The position numbers and the translations under genes are program-made. From Actinernus sp. WN-2022 (lineage: Eukaryota; Cnidaria; Anthozoa; Actiniaria; Actinernidae): 64,000 bases of DNA. Below are positions 23,321 to 36,300 of this stretch, in pieces (position 1 is the first letter of the stretch; every line of letters begins with the position of its first letter). The notes below the pieces were generated by a model. That model was not told the origin of the DNA. It worked only from the letters and a program-made list of their open reading frames with translations, and made no database searches. The stretch is from contig JAOWCC010000577.1 in assembly GCA_030867875.1 (NCBI GenBank), forward strand, positions 144,638,344-144,702,343, read 5' to 3'.

Positions 23321-23796
23321 TGGATGGTGTTTTCTTTACGTTTTTACGGTAAAAATGGCCAACAGCATTCAGTTCCCTTATATTCTGCTTGTAACTTTAA
23401 TTATGGACATCTCAAACTTGATTCGAATGTTAGGGTGCGTTCCTTTGACCCTGGATTGTAAAAAGACGACCATACCCTAGCATTCGAATCAAAGTCTGGC
23501 GTGTACATAGGCGTTTTGTTTCAATAAAGTACTGTTCGCGCGAGCTATAATTACTAAAGGCGAAACGTTTCAAGTCTTAGGCAGGGACGTTAACAGACAC
23601 TCGTAATTGTAAACTACATGGCAGCAAATTGCAGTCCGTACTAACAATGCAAGTCCTCCCTCTTGAAAGAAATCGATGGTCGGCGGCAGCGAGCATATCT
23701 TGTGTGACCTAATCCGAAAACGGATTTCGCCGAAATATGATGAAGTTTTTGTGATTTTTGAAATATCCAAATCCGGATTTCTTGGATTCATAAGGC

Positions 23797-24018
23797 TTGC
23801 GGGTTTTGGGGAAATCCAAAAACGGATTAGTAAAAAGTTCTAATAAAACAGCGGTATTTATTAATAATGCACGTGCATTACATTACATTAATTTTAAAAC
23901 CAGACAGTTGCTTTAACAACAAACAACCCTTTCTGGATTTTGCGTTCCTTAGAAAACCGCAAATCTGAAGAATCGGTGATTACAAATCCATTTTCGGATT
24001 TTACAAAAACCGCACCCA
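23797..24018. mobile_element. Small TIR element with AATCCAAAAACGGATT motif
   Basis: GCGGGTTTTGGGGAAATCC at the left and GGATTTTACAAAAACCGCACC at the right are near inverses. Related GGATTTCG/CGGATTT motifs lie just upstream (23707-23790), so two adjacent copies are possible. No target duplication was identified. Confidence 0.4.
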
Positions 24019-24506
24019 GATAACTCCTAAGGAGCGCCATGTGCGGTCATTTAAATGTTAGCACTGAGCCGACTTGTTTGTCGTGCGTTTTATATACAAG
24101 CGGGGTACAAGGCAACACTGAGCTTTTACTGAACTGATTGAAAATAAAAGACTGAAGACAAGTTGAAGTTGATTAAAGAGCAATTTCAAGCCTATCACAA
24201 TCGTAATAGTTGGACAGCAAGATTTTTAATATTTATATAGTAAATGTTCCAAAGCTCTCTAAAATGGCTCAAGCCTGATATTTCTTGTTTTCCATGTTTC
24301 GCAATTTCTGAAACTTCGTAAACCATTCTAGCAGAATAATCTCTAAAAATGGTTTTAATTTGGCTTTATTTGACCAAACACCGTTCATGCATTTGAAGAA
24401 AATGTTTGATACGACGTAATGAATATTTATAATTTTGGCATTGATTCTCGATTGACAGATGCCTCAGTTACCAGATGTGGACGTTTGTAACCATAACGAT
24501 TAAGCC

Positions 24507-24852
24507 CGGTTTCCATACAATCGTCCCGATCGCTTCAATAAATGCTCAAGCGATCACATGGAAACATGGATAGTACATAGCGATCGAAGCGATCGCGATC
24601 GCTTGGATATTTGGATAGAATCAGTTCTATCCGGGCGATCGTGAGCGATCGGTATTTTTTAATGGGAACCACCCTCCAGCGATTGAAGCGATCGAAATGT
24701 ATCCCACAGTACCTTGCAAGCGATTGATTTTTTTTTTAACTTTCTCTCCTTTCACTGGATTGAAACCGGTCAGCGATCGAACTCACTTCGATCGCTCAAC
24801 GTTTCTTCAGGCGAGCGAAGTCAAGCGACCGGGACGATTATATGGAAACCGG
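24507..24852. mobile_element. GCGATCG-rich MITE, copy 1
   Basis: Ends CCGGTTTCCATACAATCGTC and GACGATTATATGGAAACCGG are inverted. The interior is studded with the self-complementary octamer core GCGATCGC/AGCGATCG. A diverged copy lies at 28271-28657. Confidence 0.65.
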
Positions 24853-25012
24853 TCGTTCATGAACAACCAAACGGGTATCGCTAAAGCGAACTGCTCGTGC
24901 GGTAGATTATATTTTCCGCATTAGAAAGATTATTCAACAGTAAGTCGCGAGGCCTCCCGCACACAGGCCCGGCACTCTCGTGCTGAGCTCATTAACTGGG
25001 AGGTAATTGTAA

Positions 25013-27085
25013 ATAGATTTCGAAAAGGCTTTTGATTCAGTGAATTGGGATTTTTTTATAAAAACCTAAAAGTGTTTAACTTTGGAAGCTCTCATAAGTG
25101 GATCTCAACATTTTATCGAAACATAATCATCTAGCTCCATAATCAACAATGGTTACGCTTCACCTTATTTTGAATAACAACGAGGCGTACGTCAGGGAGA
25201 CCCCCTCTCTCCATATTTATTTATAATAATATTGAAAGTACTCGCTATAGACATAAGGACAAGAAATGAAATACGAGGCATGAATATTGATAATCAAGAC
25301 ATAAAATTAATTATTTTTGCTGACGACATGACTGTCTTTTTAAATGATAAACCCTCCTATCATACGTTGATTAAAACAATAAAGGAGTTTGGCAGTTCAG
25401 TTTCGGGACTCAAAGTGAATCATGATAAGACAGAAATCTTACTTCTAGGTTCGATGGTGGCATCAAATGAGGAGCTGCACGTCAAAGAAATAAAAAATGT
25501 GGTCATAAAAAATGCCTAAAATTTTCACTACGTACTCTCCCAGAAATTAAATTTCGAATCTACATTAAAGTCGATTAAGATAATCTTAAATAGTTGGAAT
25601 CGGAGAGGTCTTGCAGTAATATGGAAAATACAAATTATAAAGTCGTTTGCTATCCCAAAAATTATATATCGTGTTGCGCTTATTTCTTGTGGTAAAGATG
25701 TTTTTAAAGAAAGAAAGAAACTTTTTTTTCTCATTTATATGGAAAGGTAAGGATAAAGTTAAAAGACGTGCATTGATAAATAAAATTGAAAATGGAGGTT
25801 TAAATATGCCCGATATTGAGTCTATGGTTGAAACACAGAGAATACTCTGCATTAAGAGATATTTAGACGAATATCCTTGGTGGAAACACGTACTCGATTT
25901 CTACTTAAATAAAGTCGGTGGAAAATTCTTATTTTACTATACCTTTAATTTCAATATTCTAAGCTACCCCTCTCCTTGCCAAGATTCTATATGGAATGTA
26001 TACAAACATGGTCTTCTTTCGACAAAGCCGAACCTTCCACATTGGAGGAAATAGCAAATCAAGTTATCTGGAATAATAAATTTGTATGCATTGATAAAAA
26101 GTCGGTTTATAAGCAAAGTTTGGTTGACTGTGGGCTGTATAAAATTAGACTGGATTGTTATGACTGTGAAGGGGGATCATTAAAGTAACCAGACTACCTT
26201 TTGTATCTAACCTGTCACCTATCGACATGTTTTTACTTATGAGTCTTTTAAATGCAATACCACAAGAATGGCGAAAACTCATGAAAGGTATCCAACCCTA
26301 TAACAGTGTTGGAAGAGGTTTTTAATCCAAACGTTTTTTATTTGCGAATGCTCGATGAAGTTTTTGCCATAAGTAAATGTAAATCAAGAAATATTTATAA
26401 CAAAATGGCTTTCATGAAAGCGACTGAGCCAACAGCCATGGGCAAATACGAACGAACCTATAATACTGAAAATTTTACGTTGGATTGGAAAGCTATTTAT
26501 TCACTGCCGTTCATATCTACACAGGATACTAAATTACGCGAGTTTCAATACAATTTTTTTTCTAATATATTAAAAATGAAAGCATAGCACATGTACATCT
26601 TGTCAGTTATTGTGAAACATTTAGATTTTTTTGGAACAGATTGTATAGTTGGCTAGAGAAACATCACATAACAAAAACATCTTTTGATGTCAAGAGTATT
26701 CTTTTTGGAATTATTGACTTAAAAGAAAATTATATCTTAGTTAACCAGACACTTAATTCTAATCGCAAAATATTATATTTACAGTAGCAAACTGAAAAAA
26801 TCACCATTGTCGTTTAAGGCTTTTCTACTTAAAACTAAAATGAACTATGAAACTGGACGTTTCATTGCGAGAAAAAGGAATACTCTTGAAATTCACTTCA
26901 ATAAATGGGTACCTCTTACTGCCTCAAAAAAGGAACCGTGGCTGCCACCTTAAACAATACTCGTATTTTGTTTCTTCTGTTTATATTTATTTTTGTCTGT
27001 TAAATTGTAAAACAAAATTGTAAACTGGAAAAAAAATGTATAGTTTCAAATCATGTAATTGTTGTATGAGTAATAAAATACAAAA
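25013..27085 (+). pseudogene. Decayed L1/Tx1-like LINE, reverse transcriptase part
   Basis: This is a 5'-truncated non-LTR retrotransposon. Translated in shifting frames it shows IDFEKAFDSVNWDFF at 25013-25065, RGVRQGDPLSPYLF at about 25180-25222, and the catalytic FADDMT box at about 25315-25332, with SGLKVNHDKTEI after it (frame from 25232). Downstream, FIWKGKDKVKRRALI and GGLNMPDIESM (about 25730-25830) are the conserved C-terminal block of L1/Tx1-type ORF2 proteins. Several frameshifts and stops separate the blocks. It ends in an AT-rich 3' UTR with AATAAAATACAAAA at about 27072. No endonuclease part remains. Confidence 0.85.
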
Positions 27086-27145
27086 AAAATTGTACTGAAC
27101 TCGATGTTGAAGTACTATTTCAAACACGAATTGCTGGTTTGCAAT

Positions 27146-27285
27146 CAATCACTAGAGATTCAAATAACAAAGACGTGATGGCCATGTTGGTTGAATCAAA
27201 CAAAGAAACATTTGCTTTCATGGTTGACTTTTGTTAACGTCAACCAAGATGGCGGCGATGACGTCACGTGCAACCCAACAATTGG
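27146..27285. repeat. Dispersed repeat (GGTTGCAATCAATCAC family), copy 2
   Basis: GGTTTGCAATCAATCACTAGA at the start and AAGATGGCGGCGATGACGTC near the end match 23067-23320. The copy is shorter. Confidence 0.5.
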
Positions 27286-27410
27286 GCCGGTTTATCAGGG
27301 GTTCCAACTATTGAGGAAACAAATGAAACCCGAGAAGCGTAGCCTCGAGGGTTTTATTATTTTCGAAATATTTGGAATCCCCTGATGAAACACGAACCTG
27401 AGTCAGCACA

Positions 27411-27661
27411 TTCCCAAATCAGGTTATTTTTAGAACATCCGAGGTGAACAAATCCCATACCCCCGAGCGCAAGGCCAATAAAACGCAATTTTTTTTTCAC
27501 AATGGCGAGGTTTTCTCATTGTAATAATATCTCTTCATAAAGCATTGTTTGCCTAGTCAGTTTGTTGCATGAAATTACTGTTCACAAGGCTTCTCATTGT
27601 TTTTGTTTTTTTTTGCGGCTAAAACTGAATAGCCTGATCTGGGAACACGCTGACTCACGAA
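27411..27661. mobile_element. TIR element (TGAGTCAGC ends), copy 1
   Basis: TGAGTCAGCACATTCCCA and ATCAGG at the left are inverse to CCTGATCTGGGAACACGCTGACTCA at the right. The same element occurs at 61622-61890. After the right end both have CGAATGCATAACAG, so the true boundary may lie farther out. This copy preserves the uninterrupted sequence GACGCTCCTAGTAATGG that is split by an insertion near the second copy. Confidence 0.65.
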
Positions 27662-27867
27662 TGCATAACAGATGACGCTCCTAGTAATGGACTCCTTGTA
27701 TTGAAATGACTTCTCATGCGAATGGCTAAATCGAACATTTGGATTTACATACGCTTCTTTTCAAACATCATTATTTGCAAGTATTGTTTACCGTTTGACT
27801 GTTGTATATATAATTATTTCATAGATGGCTTATTATTCATTTTTGCTGGCAGTGATTTCAACTAGCG

Positions 27868-27940
27868 TACTCAGTAGTGTAGTGACCAAGAGTTACAAGC
27901 AGTCGGAAGGGTCGAGGTTCGAACTCCAGTGGAGTCACAC
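27868..27940 (+). other. tRNA-like segment, possible SINE head
   Basis: The sequence contains a good B box (GGTTCGAACTCC at about 27917-27928) and a weak A box upstream (TAGCGTACTCAGTAGTG). A run of T follows. The full cloverleaf does not form convincingly, so this is a decayed tRNA-derived SINE or chance. Confidence 0.25.
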
Positions 27941-28270
27941 TTTTTTCTTTCTAAGTCGTTCTTTTTCTCCTTTACTTCAAGCTGAACTGATTGGACAGAT
28001 AGTTTAACAAGGTTAGAATTAAGTAGGGAATACTGAAAGTATATATAGCTTACTTATTGAGTTGTGAGAATTTTGTTCATTTCGTATAACATGGCGTGTG
28101 AAATTGTTTTGTTTTCAACGAGACATCAATTGCATATTTTGTAGACTTTTTGGTATTTATTGGGAGTGCATTTGCACCAGTTATTTATATTTTCTAATCA
28201 TGAGATTCTACTGAAAAAGGAATGAAGTTCTGAAGGTGGGCCGCTGTCGGAATTTACCCTAAAAGGATTT

Positions 28271-28657
28271 CATCATATGGAAACAAACTGAAACAAATTG
28301 AAGCGATCGCGATCGCATGGATAGAACGGTTTTCAACTGATTGTCGAAAAGCAATTCGGTGATTCAGTGCTTTATTGGTTATCCATGATTGCGTTTAATT
28401 TTCCTTGTGATTGGTTGAAGTAAAACCAATCGCGGATTACTTCAGTTCGTGATTGGTTCACTGGGTTTTTACTTGCTCCTGCGGTTGGCCCATATTTTCG
28501 TTCGGATACCGCTCTGGAGTTAGTGCTATCCGCCGGCCTGGCGATTGAAGCGATAGCGATCGAAATGTATCCCATAGTACATTGCAAGCTATCAATTAAT
28601 ATCCCTGCAGAGTGCGCTTCAGTCTTCAAGCGATCGGGGCGATAATATAAAATCCAG
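28271..28657. mobile_element. GCGATCG-rich MITE, copy 2 (diverged)
   Basis: It shares TTGAAGCGATCGCGATCGC, GCGATCGAAATGTATCCCA and a terminal GGGGCGATAATAT with 24507-24852. The ends are more decayed. Confidence 0.5.
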
Positions 28658-30291
28658 GCAGATAACGAATACATTTAGTTTCATAACTATTTTCAGCAAA
28701 CTGATCTTGAAGGAAGGCAAAGAAGAAAATAAAACAGAAACACTAAGCTTTGTCATATTAACGAATCTAAGCGATTTTTTCGTTATTCGAGTTGTTCAGT
28801 CGAGTGTGGCAGTCAATTAATTGTGTACGACTACTTACAAGGGATTTAATTCCTAATCTGTATTGGTTTTTATTTTCTCTATCAGTGTGAGTATTCGAGT
28901 CCACCGTCCCCCCAAAAGGAAAGCAACAAACATACCGAAACAAAAACGAACAGGCATGAATACAGATTTTGATCTGAAAATATTTGCAATAAAAATATCT
29001 GGACGTTTCCAGATGTGGATTGGTGATTTGAAAATCATCATCTGCATATTCAAAAGGTCAGATTCCCTCTTATCGAAGGTGCTATTAAACTTGAAGGCTT
29101 TACTCGATTATTGGCAGTTTGGACCCCTTTATCTGGCGTGGAAACATTGGCATCATTCTTATTTAGAGATTCAGGTCGTGCCTTGTAAGAACACGCGACT
29201 CTTCCGCGATCTCATAAAATGGCCTACAGTACAGGGCCTTAGCTAGACTGAAAATTTAGACGAGGCAAGACTTGCGAGAGGACGGCTTGCGAGCGCCGAA
29301 GGAAAGAAACCAACTAACTGATTTTGTGAATATTTTAGACAAGGCATTTGCCTCGTCTGCCTCGATAAATGGACATAACTGAATTAAACTTTAACCGGAC
29401 ATACGGCTTCTGTGAATCATTTATTAGATTCATTTAAAGAAATGGTGGCGCGGTTATCAATAGGTGAAATTTGGGGGAAAACTTGTCAAGGTTGATTAAC
29501 CGAGGTAGGACAAAACAACTAAAAAACCGCATCTGCGCTTCGTTGAATTCTGTAGTAACCAATGTGAAAACTTCTGCACTTAACGAACGATTACATGCCT
29601 TCCTCTTTGGCCAAAATTGTAATTATTTCACAAATAATTGGTTAACATTATTTCACAAATAATTAGTTTGCAGATCGGCAATTCAAAAGATTCCTTGCGC
29701 AAATTTGGTTTTAATCAATCATAAAGTCTTGTAAATCGAACAGAAGTGATATGAAAAATATCATTTATGGGAATCTAATTAAAAACGCACGAACGGGGAA
29801 AATCCTAACTAAGAAAAGGATTTTTTTGAGGATAAAAACCTGTTCAGGAGTTACTTCATCAGTTTCCATTAGCAACAGTCCCCAAATTGTCTTTGAAAAA
29901 GAAAACGGAATGACCTCATGAACGTGAATCCTAAAATTGTTTCCCAAAATCACACAAGCGGTTATAAAGATCTATAGTGTTGTTAAACATTTCCTATAAC
30001 TGTGCTTTTCTAGAAGGTAAATTTCTTTTTCCACTGACGTAACTGATATTCTATTTGGTGGGCCAATTAATTATTTATCCGTGGTAAAATTAACATAACA
30101 CGACAAAGTGAATCTCTCACTAGATCACTGTGAATGGAGGTTTCGAAAACTGCCTTGATATACGGATACTTTTGTATCTAGAGAACACCCCTCTAATGTA
30201 GGAAAATAGCAAGAAAGGAAGGGAGAAATAATAGAACAGAGTACAAAACGCTTTAAGGCGACGACAGTGTGGCATCAAAAGGATTCTACCA
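28658..30291. other. Intergenic, nothing firmly recognised
   Basis: Open frames at 28863-29246 and 29471-29662 have no family resemblance or splice context. The segment GACGAGGCAAGACTTGCGAG (29264 on), with a partly inverse GCCTCGTCTGCCTCG at about 29350, looks like another repeat. Confidence 0.4.
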
Positions 30292-30330
30292 ATGAAAGGA
30301 ATAAGTTTCCGGCGAAGACTTGTTCTCAAG
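30292..30330 (+). CDS. Probable first coding exon (signal peptide n-region)
   Basis: ATG at 30292 starts MKGISFRRRLVLK and ends at AAG|GTAAGC, phase 0. The arginine cluster followed by the hydrophobic next exon looks like a signal peptide. Its assignment to the downstream CUB-Ig channel gene rests only on order, strand and splice phase. It could be a separate gene. Confidence 0.5.
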
Positions 30331-33300
30331 GTAAGCGCTCGCTGCAAGGACGACTTCGGTATATTCTATTTTCTCCTCAAAATTGAGTATTTGAGTAATA
30401 TTTTATTTTTATCGTAGGTTTTCGTCGTATTTTCTACTTTTGTGACCACTGCTTCGGCTGCTTATCTGACGACTCCAAGCGGTAAGAAGAATTATCGTAG
30501 AAATACAGCGGTATCGCAGGCATAATTTATACTCTTTCAGTAGACCCAGGCACTAATGCAGGCTAAACCACCTGCCCTATCGCTTCGAGTTTACCAACTC
30601 AACTTGGTGCCTTTTGGGGGAAGAAAATTCACTGATACTGCGGCGTAATGGTGATGCCTCGATCTCGCTTAAAATGACAATTTTGACTTCGTATATTTTC
30701 ATATTATGTATGTATTCTTTAGTGCTATTGAAAGTGAAGCTGTCTCTCTCAATGTTGTCAAATCGCATGTACATGGTTTGCATCTCACTTACTAACATTA
30801 CTGAGGCAAAAGTCCTTTTATTATGGTATCCGTTAAGTAAGTTTCAATATGATAGAACAGATCTTAGGGACATATCTATATTATTATTCACTGGAAATAG
30901 CGTTTCAGTCCACTTTGAGCAAATTTAGGAGCGAATAAAAAGCCTTTTATTTTAAAAATGATTTCATGACTTTTTTTCAGCGAAATCAGTTCGACGACCA
31001 CAATGGTTCGTTTCGCAAGTGTTTAGCACGTTTTGGATCTAGGGTAAAAAGGCGACTTGTCGGTTTTGCTCGTACTTATGTTTATTATACGAATCTTAAG
31101 CCAAGTTCAATTCGCCTTTAAAAACATTTTGAACACAGGCTAGTAGAATTTCAAGTGAGGTGCCCGTTGAAAACAACAGATAATCGGCAATTTTATACGG
31201 TTTTGCTGCGACTTTGTTATATTTCGTGTGAGAAAAATTTGCAAGCATCATCCCGGTCGCAACACGGTCTATTTCCATATAATATTAATGCCGCTTTAGA
31301 AAAAAAGTTTGCAAACAATACAGGAAGATCAATTTTCGTCCTGAAAAAAATATTTTGTAAGTTGAAAAAATCCTTCGGTTACAGGGGACAAAACTTAGCG
31401 AAACATCCAAAATATTACCAACATTTATACTTAGTATTTTTTTTTTTTTTGCAGCCTGTGGGACGTGACAATTTAGCTCGAAATAAGTCTGTTTTGAACC
31501 CAAAATAAGGTGTTTGTTCTATTGACAGGTGAATCAACACACTCTCCTATGATTGGCTGATTTTGTAATTGATTGGGGAGCAGGTGGTTTTTCTAAAGTG
31601 ATTTAGATAGAGTCGACCAGCCACAGTGGGATTATGATCAATAACGGAAAAGTTAGATGTGCAACTAAATGTCAACCAAATGTCGTTAAGTTCTCCAACT
31701 AGAGCATTTTGACGAATTATTCAGCCAATAAGTTGTTTGGGGTGTTAAATCAGTATCGCCACAACTGATGCTTATTTTTGATAGCGGTTTTAAATGCTTT
31801 GTAAACTAAACTTTGACTAGATCTTGGCCAACTTAAGTTTGTTTTGGCATTCTCGCTGTTGAACATACGTTTGGCAGTAGTTTCTCTCCATTTTTTAATA
31901 AATCCAATACATATATAAAACCACTATGTTTGTATTTGTAATGCCAAATTCAAGGATTTTTAAAATATTTTTCTCAAAAGGACTTTTCGGTTAATCAACC
32001 TAGACAATTATTTCGAAATTTCTACAAAAATGTCGTTCATTCGGCGACAGTAGCACTGCCACTAATGTCCAGCAGACCGACTAAACTTTTGCTTAGTTGA
32101 TTATTCTTATAATTGCTGTTATCCTAGTAGATTCGAAGCCTGTTAAAAGTTTTCTCTATTTAAGTGATTGCCATTGAGGCTACCGCTTAAGGTGAAATGT
32201 ACACACATAAAAAAGGTAAAAAGGTAAAGGTTTTCATTTATAGAGCGCAAATTCTATATGAATATATTAAAATGCGCTTCACAGGCACAATGTGCTGCCG
32301 TGCAGTTTACAATCATGAGTGATTGTTAGTGGCCTCGTGATACCAGGCATGCAGTTTACAATCATGAGTGATTGTTAGTGGCCTCATGATACCAGGCGTG
32401 CAGTTTACAATCATGAGTGATTGTTAGTGGCCTCGTGATACCAGGCGTGCAGTTTACAATCATGAGTGATTGTTAGTGGCCTCGTGATACCAGGCGTGCA
32501 GTTTACAATCATGAGTGATTGTTAGTGGCCTCGTGATACCAGGCGTGCATGCAGTTTACAATCATGAGTGATTGTTAGTGGCCTCGTGATACCAGGCGTG
32601 CAGTTTACAATCATGAGTGATTGTTAGTGGCCTCATGATACCAGGCGTGCAGTTTACAATCATGAGTGATTGTTAGTGGCCTCGTGATACCAGGCATGCA
32701 GTTTACAATCATGAGTGATTGTTAGTGGCCTCATGATACCAGGCGTGCAGTTTACAATCATGAGTGATTGTTAGTGGCCTCGTGATACCAGGCGTGCAGT
32801 TTACAATCATGAGTGATTGTTAGTGGCCTCATGATACCAGGCGTGCAGTTTACAATCATGAGTGATTGTTAGTGGCCTCGTGATACCAGGCATGCAGTTT
32901 ACAATCATGAGTGATTGTTAGTGGCCTCATGATACCAGGCGTGCAGTTTACAATCATGAGTGATTGTTAGTGGCCTCATGATACCAGGCGTGCAGTTTAC
33001 AATCATGAGTGATTGTTAGTGGCCTCATGATACCAGGCGTGCAGTTTACAATCATGAGTGATTGTTAGTGGCCTCGTGATACCAGGCGTGCAGTTTACAA
33101 TCATGAGTGATTGTTAGTGGCCTCAGGATACCAGGCTGTCTCAAGCATGCTTAATAAGGCCTGGTTCATTTAACGGAAAATAGATGTACGTTAAAAAAAT
33201 GTTTTCTGAGAGAAATAACACTTTATACAAAATCTAATTACATCATAATACGAATATCACCTTCCTTAAATGTGTTAAGTGGATGGTTGTCGCATCACGT

Positions 33301-36300
33301 GATCGATGACGTCATAATTATATAACATCGTTTAAAGTGCCCCTACGATCAAATTTTGACATATCAATGTTTTTGCATATTCATAAAGTAGAGTTCATAT
33401 ATTATTACCAGTTCAAATTGTTTTTCGATACAACGACAGGAAGTCTTATTTTTTTAGCTCCGAATATTGAATCTACACGTCCGCCATTACTGGAAGCCGT
33501 GCCCTTTGTTCAGCTTTAAACAAAGGTTTATTCACCGGAAATGATGTCATACACTTAACGCTCGCCTGCAGAACACAACGCCTGGAGGCATATTTCTACT
33601 AAAAACGTCTTCACGTACATAAGAAGAAAGTTATATTTATCTTTGCGAGGTTGGCTACTTTTTTATGCACGCTATTTCGCGCCACGAGGTTGTCGTGTTA
33701 AGTGTATGACATCACTTCCGGTGAATAAACCTTTGTTTAAAGCTGAACAAAGGGCACGGCTTCCAGCAATGGCGGACAGGATTTTACCGGTAAACTCTCC
33801 TAAAATTTGTGGTTTAAGATGCCCATTTGGGAATATTTTTTACTATTTCGGATATTTCTAATACTGATTGACCTATAGACACTGAAAAAGTGGCAAATCG
33901 AAATGGTAAATTTTCGTCGTAGTGGCACTTTAAGTGCATGAAATGCGGCTACGACGATAACATGAATATGTGACCCTTCTAAAACATTACTCCTCCCGCA
34001 GTATTTCAGATCACACTTATAAAACATGACTATCATGTAAAGATAAGGAGATATAAGGGTACAAAAAGTCACGTGATCTATTTTACATATGTTCGCCTTA
34101 ATTACTCATTAACGAAACATTGTAGTCATCCTTTCTAAGCTGATTTAAGTAAAAGACTTCAACCTAAACTAAACATATCCACTCATCGTCCTAGCTGTTT
34201 TAAACTCGGAGCCACGTTTTTGATTTACTGATTTAGTGTTCTAAGTCACGTGACAGACAACGTCACACGGTTCACTTAAGGTAGTCAAGAATGGTGATAC
34301 CTATTATCGTGAGAAACTTGGCGTACTTACCATACTTGGCTGTGCTGAAATAAGGAAAACAGTTTTTTACCCGAAATTTGACCCCTGAACCAGGCCTTGA
34401 CATGCTTTACTCCCACGTAGTTCATATAGATTACAAGAGGAAGGAGACCAGGCCAATGGGGTATACGTCCCTGCCCAAGGACGCGGCCGGAATTCGAACC
34501 CCCGACCTCCGATCTCGCACTCTAGACCGTGCTCTACCAACTGAGCTAACCAGTGAGGCGGTTACATACATACGTAGTTCATCACACAACCACAAATAAC
34601 ACACCAGTGATATATATATATCAATAGACTAGATCTTGAGGTATCTATCGTCTGACAGTTTCAATTGATAAGCGGAACCAAAAAACACGTTTAATAACCA
34701 AGCTAAATTCCATTCCAACTTTGCCCTGCTTTGACTTAATATCGAGTCAAACTGTATAGCAAAATAAGCGAACACTGATTATGGACCCACAGCTCACGGT
34801 TAATTGAGAAGCCAAATAGATCACATCTTACAATAGTTTAGTCACTGTTAAGCTTAGGAACCGTCGACATATTAATGATTAGTGCCCAGGGACCTCCTCC
34901 CTCTTAACGTCCACGTATTGCTGTTGTCGTTAAGCCAGATGCCGAGTTAATCGAACATTCGGAAATCGAATTCAATCGAATGATTGGATTCGATTGAATT
35001 CGGCGGAAATCTAACATAATCGAACTTCAAGAACTTGTGAATTCGATTTGCAAACTCAATCGAACTCAATCGAAATTGAACGTTCATGTTACAGCTTGTA
35101 CAATGACAACAGACTAATAACACTTTAATACTATTTGTCAGATCCTCAAAACCAAAACAAAACATGTAATTTGCTCTATGTCAGCTAGCTGGCGTCTTCT
35201 TTCCTTCTAATTATACATTGCTTCATTTGTTAAAACGATCATAGAACGATCAGCTGAACGTAACCCTTGACGTAAAGCATGAATCGAGGATGGATTTCGA
35301 ATTCAGCCTATAGCTAAGTCAAGTCAAAGATTTCAGGTTGAGGCAACGTCGCTTTGACCAACGTATACCCCAGGTTACATGTTACAAGGTGATCAACAAA
35401 TATACTTAAACAATTTTTGTGACATTACATATATCTAGCTTTTCTCTTCAAACTTGTTCAAATAAAAGCAAACGTTTCATTGCAGACTATTTGGTTGTGG
35501 ATTCGATTTCGTTCGAATGTTCAACAAACGAATTCAACATTAACGAATTCAGTGGATTATTTGATTGAATTCCATTGGGTTCGATTGAATCGAACGTTCG
35601 ATTGCATTCGATTGCATCAGTACTATTTTGTTGTGAATTCGATTTCGTTCGATTGTTTCAGGCAATCGAATTCAATCGAATGATTGGATTCGATTGGGTT
35701 CGATTGAATTCGATTAAATCGAACGTTCGATTTCATTCGNNNNNNNNNNNNNNNNNNNNNNNNNNNNNNNNNNNNNNNNNNNNNNNNNNNNNNNNNNNNN
35801 NNNNNNNNNNNNNNNNNNNNNNNNNNNNNNNNNNNNNNNCTTGTCAAGGTGTCATTCAAATCCGATGACTCTGTGACAGGACGAGGGTTTAATGCAACGT
35901 ACAGAGTGATAAGGGAGAAAAGTAAGTGAAGAATTGTACATCTGTGAAAAAGCAAGAAAGTGACTAAAACATCGTGCTCAATAGCCCACTTTCGATGATG
36001 CTTCACTTGTAACACACAAAGGTTATATGAGGCTCAGGGTAAATTAAATGTGCTCTATTCTCCGAGAAAAGAATAAATGTAATTTACCCCGGAGCCTCAT
36101 ATTGAAACGTTTGTGTGTGACAAGTGAAGTGCGTGACAAGTGAAGTGCGTGACAAGTGAAGTGCGTGACAAGTGAAGTGCGTGACAAGTGAAGTGCGTGA
36201 CAAGTGAAGCATCTAATGAAAGTGGGCTTTTAGAAACTAACATCCGTATAGACAGGTTGAAGTGCAGTCAGACCTTGACCTTTCATATACTCGTCTTGTG

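Noticed and set aside
30981..31040. Possible exon after TTTTTTTCAG at 30981
   Set aside because: In the required phase it stops after ~20 codons, has only a weak donor and does not look like CUB sequence.
32298..33137. CRISPR-like array
   Set aside because: Units are contiguous with no unique spacers, and the genome is eukaryotic. It is a minisatellite.
34426..34571. Functional tRNA gene on the minus strand
   Set aside because: A and B boxes are good but the anticodon arm does not fold, and an 11-bp target duplication flanks it. It is a SINE.
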